A stretch of DNA of 12,148 nt, taken from NCBI GenBank assembly GCA_019155205.2, contig JAHNZQ020000004.1:2436660-2448807 (forward strand). The letters run 5' to 3'. Positions within the stretch are counted from its first letter, which is position 1. Each line of letters starts with the position of its first letter. The stretch is from Gracilaria vermiculophylla. Taxonomy: Eukaryota > Rhodophyta > Florideophyceae > Gracilariales > Gracilariaceae. Below are positions 7,485 to 12,148 of the stretch, piece by piece. A program made the translations under genes and the position numbers. A model generated the notes under the pieces. It worked only from the letters and a program-made list of their open reading frames with translations. It ran no database searches and had not been told where the DNA came from.

Positions 7485-7541
7485 GAGGCGAAAAAGATAA
7501 CTCCAGGTAAGGGATAGACTGCGGAGGCGAAAAACAACTCC
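7485..7541. repeat. Short direct repeat next to the purine tract
   Basis: GAGGCGAAAAAGATAACTCC at 7485-7504 recurs as GAGGCGAAAAACAACTCC at 7524-7541, differing by a small indel. A weaker trace (GCGAAAAGCGAGCAAC) begins near 7461. The pair lies between the end of the unknown gene and the chromovirus purine tract, where the 3' LTR should begin, so it may belong to the LTR. This cannot be shown without the other LTR. Confidence 0.45.
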
Positions 7542-7550
7542 GGTTGGGGG

Positions 7551-7566
7551 CCCCCTCCCCCTTTCC
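7551..7566 (-). promoter_or_regulatory. Candidate polypurine tract of the chromovirus
   Basis: On the minus strand this is GGAAAGGGGGAGGGGG, sixteen purines in a row, 14 bases after the pol stop. A purine run at this place is the normal primer site for plus-strand DNA synthesis and sits just inside the 3' LTR. A clear LTR start (TG) does not follow immediately, so the LTR boundary cannot be set. Confidence 0.5.
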
Positions 7567-7579
7567 TAAACGAAAGCGC

Positions 7580-9217
7580 CTATGTGGAGAGGCTATTCCG
7601 CTCCAGATTGGCGTGGTATCGCCTAAGGAAGTTCTCCGGGATATGTTCCGTAGGTTTTTCCGTGTCGTTCTTCGAGGTTTACCCATACCAGCGGACGCGG
7701 TACAGTATTCCTGCACGGGTTTGTCGATGAGAGACGATACGGTCCATTGCGTAGAGGATGTCACCTTCAGGGGTCAGGATGGCATCGGGGGCCTCCGGTA
7801 TTGGTTCACCGAGGGCGGCGATGCGGTTCCCAGTATCCCGTAGTGTCGTCGCGCCTGAGGTGGTCGGATGAGGAAGTTCCGCACGTTGTTTCTGAGGTGG
7901 GGTAGCGGGCGTTCCTGGGAGGCTGGGCGTTGGGACTTTCGTTACCCTATCACGAGAGACGACGTCTCTGAGCCCGTTCACCTCATTGGCGACAGTATTC
8001 CTATAGGTGGCCAGGACTTTGTAGGGCCCTGAGGTGGTCGGCGCTAACTTGCACGTGACGTCCGGCAGTTCGTCGAATGTTTCCCTTGGTTTGTCCAGGA
8101 GAACCTCGTCGCCTTGCTTCAGGTGAGGACCTTCTATAACCTTTTGGTCGAAGTCCTGTTTGTATCTCCTCTGCGAGGCGTTGAGTCTCTCCTTCGCAAG
8201 GGAGGGTGCGTTCTCATATCGCCTTAGGACGGAGCGTTTGGTTTGCGCCGCTGATAGCATCTGTGGCCCATCCGCCAGGTGCGCCGTGGCGCGTGCCGTG
8301 AAGACCGCACTTGGCGGAATGCGCGAGAGCACCAAATTGAAAGGAGCAGTCTCCGTGGAGCGATACACCTGTAGGTTGTATGCATACGTGAGGGGTCCCA
8401 CATATGCGTCCCAATCCTTCTGGTGGTCCGCGACGTAGTGCTTCAGCCTCGAGGCGATGGTTTTGTTGAACCTTTCCGCCTGGCCGTTTGTCTGGGGGTG
8501 ATAGGCAGTTGTAAACAACTGCTTCATCCCCAACATTCCGGAGACGGCGCTGAAGAGCTTCGCCGCTAACTGGAGGCCATTATCCGTGAGGAGGTACAAC
8601 GGCATCCCATAGGGGTAAACCAAATGCTCCAGAAAGGCGTCGGCAATCATTGCTGCAGTGGCGCTCCGAAGGGGGATGGCACGGGTGATCTTGGAAAAAA
8701 TATCCGTGATCACGAGGATACATCGGTGCCTTCGCTCCGTCTTGGAGAGAGGACCCAAGATGTCCATGGCCACAAACTCCAACATTCCTGGAGGTGGTAA
8801 TGGCGTGAGCGGCGTCCGGTGTTTCCGTATACTCCCCCTAGCGGCGGCGTAGTAATAGCAATCCGCAACCGTTTGGAAGGCGTCAGTAGCCATGTTCGGC
8901 CAATTGAACTTCCTCCACATGTTGTAATACATCCGAGATCCACCGGGGTGCCCGGCGAGGCGAGGATAGTGCGAGAGATACAGCACCCTCGCTCGTAGCT
9001 TCTTCGGGACCACCTTTTGGAGAGCTCCATCTAGAGGGGCGCGGCGTACAAGTACGCCGTCTCGGTCGACGTCGAATGACGATGTCAAATTCCCCACAGT
9101 GGTGAGGCACTCATTGCAGTACGCATACGTACTCTGTTCCTTCAGGAACTCCTCTTAGATGATGGGGAGGACTTTTTGCTCCTCCTCACCAAAAACCATC
9201 ACCTCGGGGAGTCCACT
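7580..9217 (-). pseudogene. pol: Chromovirus integrase with C-terminal chromodomain
   Basis: The long open part (9154-7679) is a Ty3-type integrase. The zinc-binding region keeps its two His (LSHYPRLAGHPG) and first Cys, but the last ligand is Tyr (CYYY, 8860-8849) where CxxC is expected. The catalytic core has all three acids: Asp in VAMDILGP (about 8763), Asp in LLTDNGLQL (about 8584) and Glu in TNGQAERFNK (about 8477), with 35 residues between the last two. The C-terminal domain contains LKQGDEVLLD. A chromodomain (ILYAMDRIVSHRQTRAGILY) is cut by TAA 7681-7679, but its second half (EPTEHIPENFLRRYH-like residues) continues in the same frame to TAG 7582-7580. Another TAA at 9157-9155 separates the spacer before the integrase. 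Chromodomains direct integration toward modified histones in related elements. Confidence 0.88.
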
Positions 9218-9790
9218 TTACCTGCCTCCAGGTTCACAGCATTTTGCACATTGTCCATCTGATCTTTCTCTGTTGACGGCGTCTTGGATGACCAGACACG
9301 GGATGTTGTCCTCCAAAGGTGTTTTGTCTTCTCCCTCGGTGGAGATTTGCGAGAGCGCGTCCGCTGCCTTGTGTATAATAGCAGGGCGGTAGACGATGTC
9401 AAAATCGAACTCCAGGAGGGGTAACGTCCACCTTTGCGGGCGACCGGAAGCATCTGTCAAGGACAGTATCCATTTCAGTGGTGCCTAGTCCGTCCTCAAG
9501 GTGAAACGCAAGCCTTCCGGGTACGGTCGTAAAAGCAAAACCGCCCATATAATGGTAAGACATTCGCGCTCCGATGTAGAGTAGTTCCGCTCCGTAAGTG
9601 TGAGGCTGCGACTCCAATGTCCGATGGGTTGAAGTCCACCTTCCGGTTGCCCCTGTAGGAGGGCACATCCGACCTGGTATTTACAGGCGTGAGTGTCCAG
9701 CACCATTCGGCCATGTCGCTTCGGCAGTACCAAGATTGGTGCTTCTATCAGTTTCCTTTTCAGGGTGTCAAAGGCTTCATACACCTCGTC
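9218..9790 (-). pseudogene. pol: Chromovirus RNase H and connection region
   Basis: This part reads from the thumb/connection (EVYEAFDTLKRKLIEAPIL) into RNase H. The first acidic position appears in MVLDTHACKYQVGCALLQGQ and the Glu in STSERECLTIIWAV. The third motif, RTD, is followed directly by TAG 9487-9485 and then APLKWILSLTDASGR. The position after TD is His or Gln in most relatives. The frame then runs through FDIVYRPAIIHKAADALSQI, the usual end of the RNase H domain, to TAA 9220-9218. RNase H would degrade the RNA strand during reverse transcription. The domain is complete apart from the stop. It is in frame with the integrase. Confidence 0.85.
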
Positions 9791-9792
9791 CG

Positions 9793-10360
9793 TCTAGATA
9801 GTCAATTTGCGTGGGCTTGTACTTCTTCAAGAAGTTATTTAACGGCGCCGCTATATGGGATAAATTCGGTACAGACCTTCGAAAGACGTTACACAACCCA
9901 AGGAAGGAGCGGAGCTCCGTCTGGTTTGTGGGAGGGCGAGCTTCTTTAATGGCCTCCTGAGTTTTCCTAGAAACCTCAAGGAGCCTTCTTTCTTCATCAA
10001 AAACACCACCGTATAGGCGCATTCGGAATGTGAAGGCTCAATAACGCCCTTCTCTAGCATCCGGTGGACCTCATCGCGTTCGAAATCGCGCGCATGCGGT
10101 CCGGCTCTCCTCGGGAGTTGATGTATCGGTTTTTTATCCGGTTTGAGCTGGATCCTGTGCTTGGCCACGCTGACCTGACCCAGGCGACCAGACCACATGT
10201 CCTCAAAGGCGGATAGCATCTCCACTATCCTATGGCGATACCCTTCGAAATTATCGCCAATTTGGAGCTTTTCCTGCCAGGTGGCAAGATTCTCTTCCTC
10301 TGGAGCCGTTGAAGTCGCTTCCGCTTTCGTGGTGGCGATTGCATCGCGGCCCGCAAGGTC
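9793..10360 (-). pseudogene. pol: Reverse transcriptase remnant with catalytic core deleted
   Basis: The N-terminal RT part is present (VSVAKHRIQLKPDKKPIHQL, then MLEKGVIEPSHSECA and VVFLMKKEGSLRF). It jumps directly to the region after the palm (VSRKTQEAIKEARPP, ELRSFLGLCNVFRR, IAAPLNNFLKKY). The palm and fingers, including the YxDD box, are missing, roughly 130-150 codons by comparison with family architecture. The join is at 9980-9971 and also changes frame. A second change near 9797-9790 returns to the original frame before EVYEAF. The sequence before it (EEENLATWQEKLQIGDNFEG) is the usual lead-in. The enzyme cannot have polymerase activity. Confidence 0.85.
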
Positions 10361-11182
10361 TTACGATCGAGGAAGGTGAGCCAGTTCTGCAGGGGCGGGT
10401 AGTGCTATTCCGACGACAATTCCTTTCTGGAGCCGTAACGGCGACTTCATGCGGTTGGCGAGCATGACCCTGCAGGGAATGTTCGGTATTATTTCCATAA
10501 CACCGTTCGCCATTATGGAGTGCTGCTTCGTCATCAGGTGTAGACTCCCCTGTTGGAATGAAAGGCCAGATGCAGAGGTCTGCACCCAGACTTCGGCTTG
10601 ACTCCTCGCGGGTATTTCAACGCTCTTCACCACTCGGAGCTTGTTGGACTGCGTCTCTCCACTTGACGCGCGTTGGCGTCCGGTCCTGGAGATGCGGACA
10701 CGATCTTTACAGGGGGCGGCGTCGTGAAACGTCACCTTTCGCAAGCGTGGGTAGATTGCACGTACATAACGATCCACAAAGGAAATGCCCAATATGCATT
10801 GCGCGGCCAAGTTGGTCGCCACGAGAAACCAAACTTTCACCTGTAAGGAGCCCAACCGAAGGTACAAGGGGATTGCGCCGAGGATGGTCAATGCTCGACA
10901 CGACACATCGCGCACCGTAGAGAGCTTGCCTGTCCTTGAGGAGCAGAGAGCAGGCCACGGGAGCACGTCGGCGTCCACCAGATTGGGGCCAGCTACAGTT
11001 TCGAGGATAGCGCACACCATAATGGAGACGAGCGAGGAACATTGGAGTGAGGGGAACAATTTTTAATTCTAACGGCTGTTCGTGCAAACAGAATCATCAA
11101 AGGTGTCGAATGGGTCCAACGCAAACGGCAGGCCCGCCGATTCTGCGTCGACTGAGCAGACGGCTTCTCCCCTTTTCCTTTA
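10361..11182 (-). pseudogene. pol: Chromovirus aspartic protease and PR-RT linker
   Basis: The open part 11062-10361 carries a retropepsin-like domain: VSIMVCAILETVAGPNLVDA, then LGAIPLYLRLGSLQVKVWFL and CILGISFVDRYV (the ILG-type flap-distal motif). The active site normally reads D-T/S-G, but here the codons at 11002-10994 give Glu-Thr-Val, so the catalytic Asp and Gly are gone. The linker follows (VEIPARSQAEVWVQ, MLANRMKSPLRLQKGIVVGI), a conserved beta-rich stretch before RT. Upstream in the same frame, DPFDTFDDSVCTNSR is joined by TAG 11071-11069 and TAA 11065-11063; TAA also occurs at 11182-11180 and 10363-10361. This frame is +1 relative to gag. Confidence 0.8.
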
Positions 11183-12148
11183 GGCGACCTCCGAGGAGCT
11201 GAGGCTCGATGGTATGGAGCCACGCGGAGCCTGTACGCGTGGCCGTGACGGTTTTGAAGAGGGACTGAGCTCCAGTTGGGGATGGTTGCTGCGGTTGTGC
11301 ATCGAGATGCGACGTTTTCTTCTGAGGTGCAAACGGTTTGGATTCCAGCACCTGCGTTGCTGGGGCAAGTAACGGTGGAACAGGCTGCGTTCCCGATGGA
11401 GCACAGTAACCGTAGTTTCCTTGAGGGGAGCGGATGTCGCGATACGTGGTTCTATAGCTTCCGCTCTCTGTTGAGGTGTCCTTTAGGTCCTGGAAGTTCT
11501 TTTCCAGTTCATACAGGAAGGCGGCCCTTATTGCCGGGGTGAGAGTCGTACAGTGTACTGGCTCTCTAGACAAGCAAATCCTGCAAGGCGGTGGGTAGCC
11601 TGGAGGGTTCACAAATCGGACACTCCTGTAAGATCCTGCCGGGGCGTACGAAGTGGGAGACGAGGGTGTTATCGTCCTAGACGGCGCTTCTTGAGATGAG
11701 GCATATGTGAGGGCGAGGACCTCTTGCTCTCCCACAAGCGGGAGCTCGTCGACCTTCTCCGAGGTGCTAGAGGCAAATGTCAGGGCGGATGCCCAACGGA
11801 TCTTTGAGGTCGCCGGTTTGTCCGAGAGTGGAGCATGGCTGCGACGAGCGGCACGGTGAGTATCCCCATAGGATTCCGCAAAGCGCGCTAGCTCCGTGTG
11901 AATGGTCTTTGGGTGCGTCTTCAGATGATTACGCACCCTCTCGCGTATCGAGGGAAGGAGTCCTTCGACAAACAACGACTTGAACCGTAGTTCGGAGTAC
12001 ACGTTCACACACCGTAGGGCCTTCGTGCACAGCTTCTGTGAGAACCCCCGTCTCGGTCATTCCGGTGTTCTGCCTATAGGAGGGGACTTCAGCATCAGCA
12101 TCCGTTATCACCGCGTCCGGGGCGTACCGTTTAAGGAGGAAATTGACT
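11097..12148 (-). pseudogene. gag: Chromovirus gag, C-terminal part, 5' end outside window
   Basis: Gag forms the virus-like particle. The capsid C-terminal pattern is clear: YAPDAVITDADAEVPSYRQ in the first 90 bases, then after a frame change near 12040-12060 (a TGA at 12059-12057 in the second frame) LCTKALRCVNVYSELRFKSL and FVEGLLPSIRERVRNHLKTH. A long Ser/Pro/Thr-rich region follows. It includes a Cys cluster (CRICLSREPVHC, about 11585-11550) that may be a degenerate zinc knuckle, although the canonical CCHC spacing is not met. The frame ends at TGA 11099-11097 and overlaps the start of the pol frame, which is +1. The gag start and LTR lie to the right of the window. Confidence 0.8.

Larger units (their letters stand above)
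7551..12148 (-). mobile_element. Defective Ty3/gypsy chromovirus, 5' end outside the window
   Basis: Read on the minus strand the order is gag, protease, reverse transcriptase remnant, RNase H, integrase, chromodomain and purine tract, which is the Ty3/gypsy order. The C-terminal chromodomain places it among the chromoviruses. It lacks the RT catalytic core, has a changed protease active site, frame changes in gag and in RT, and in-frame TAA/TAG codons. It could not transpose on its own. The 5' LTR, primer binding site and gag start lie beyond 12148. The 3' LTR is not delimited. Confidence 0.88.

Noticed and set aside
7336..7560. Exact 3' LTR boundaries
   Set aside because: No TG...CA pair with a matching partner can be set because the 5' LTR is outside the window.
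8160..8438. Plus-strand open frame opposite the integrase
   Set aside because: It is antisense to a clear integrase domain and has no motif.
5146..11182. A firm statement that the host uses UAR as glutamine
   Set aside because: CAA/CAG greatly outnumber TAA/TAG in the same frames, the elements are visibly decayed, and Trp-to-stop changes occur nearby. It is kept as a hypothesis only.
1..12148. CRISPR array, bacterial insertion sequences or attachment sites
   Set aside because: No regularly spaced repeats are present, and all mobile elements belong to eukaryotic families.

Overview
The window is eukaryotic and consists almost entirely of transposable-element wreckage. The host cannot be identified from it. 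Tc3-like DNA transposons and Ty3/gypsy chromoviruses occur in animals, fungi, microsporidia, oomycetes and other protists. There are no bacterial operons, Shine-Dalgarno sites, rRNAs or convincing tRNAs.

The left third (1 to about 4180) is AT-rich and holds four decayed Tc1/mariner-superfamily transposases. Copy D (1-364, minus) is an N-terminal piece running off the left edge and belongs to a different lineage from the other three. Copies A (772-1761, minus), B (2111-3106, plus) and C (3318 to about 4180, plus) are Tc3-like. A and B are head to head, B and C head to tail. B is full length in one frame with three internal stops and keeps its DD34E triad. Between A and B lies a 163-bp near-palindrome followed by a diverged third copy of the same terminal repeat.

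At about 4180 the composition switches abruptly to GC-rich, inside the 3' end of copy C. The stretch 4182-4854 has no recognised gene. Its first 400 bases could be the 3' end of a non-LTR retrotransposon with an A-rich tail, but this is weak.

From 4855 to 7335 one plus-strand frame stays free of TGA. Its best part is an open frame at 5245-6258 encoding a protein I do not recognise. The same frame continues, through five TAA/TAG codons counted from 6256, into a proline-rich domain and a helical C-terminus ending at 7335. An AATAAA lies 18 bases downstream.

From the right edge down to 7580, on the minus strand and convergent with that frame, lies a defective Ty3/gypsy chromovirus. Its order is gag (5' end outside the window), protease, a deleted reverse transcriptase, RNase H, integrase and chromodomain, then a purine tract. 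It has lost the RT catalytic core, the protease Asp and one zinc-binding Cys of integrase. It keeps the integrase DDE triad. The pol reading frames are interrupted only by TAA and TAG, never TGA, which is the most curious signal here. Ordinary decay is the null explanation.
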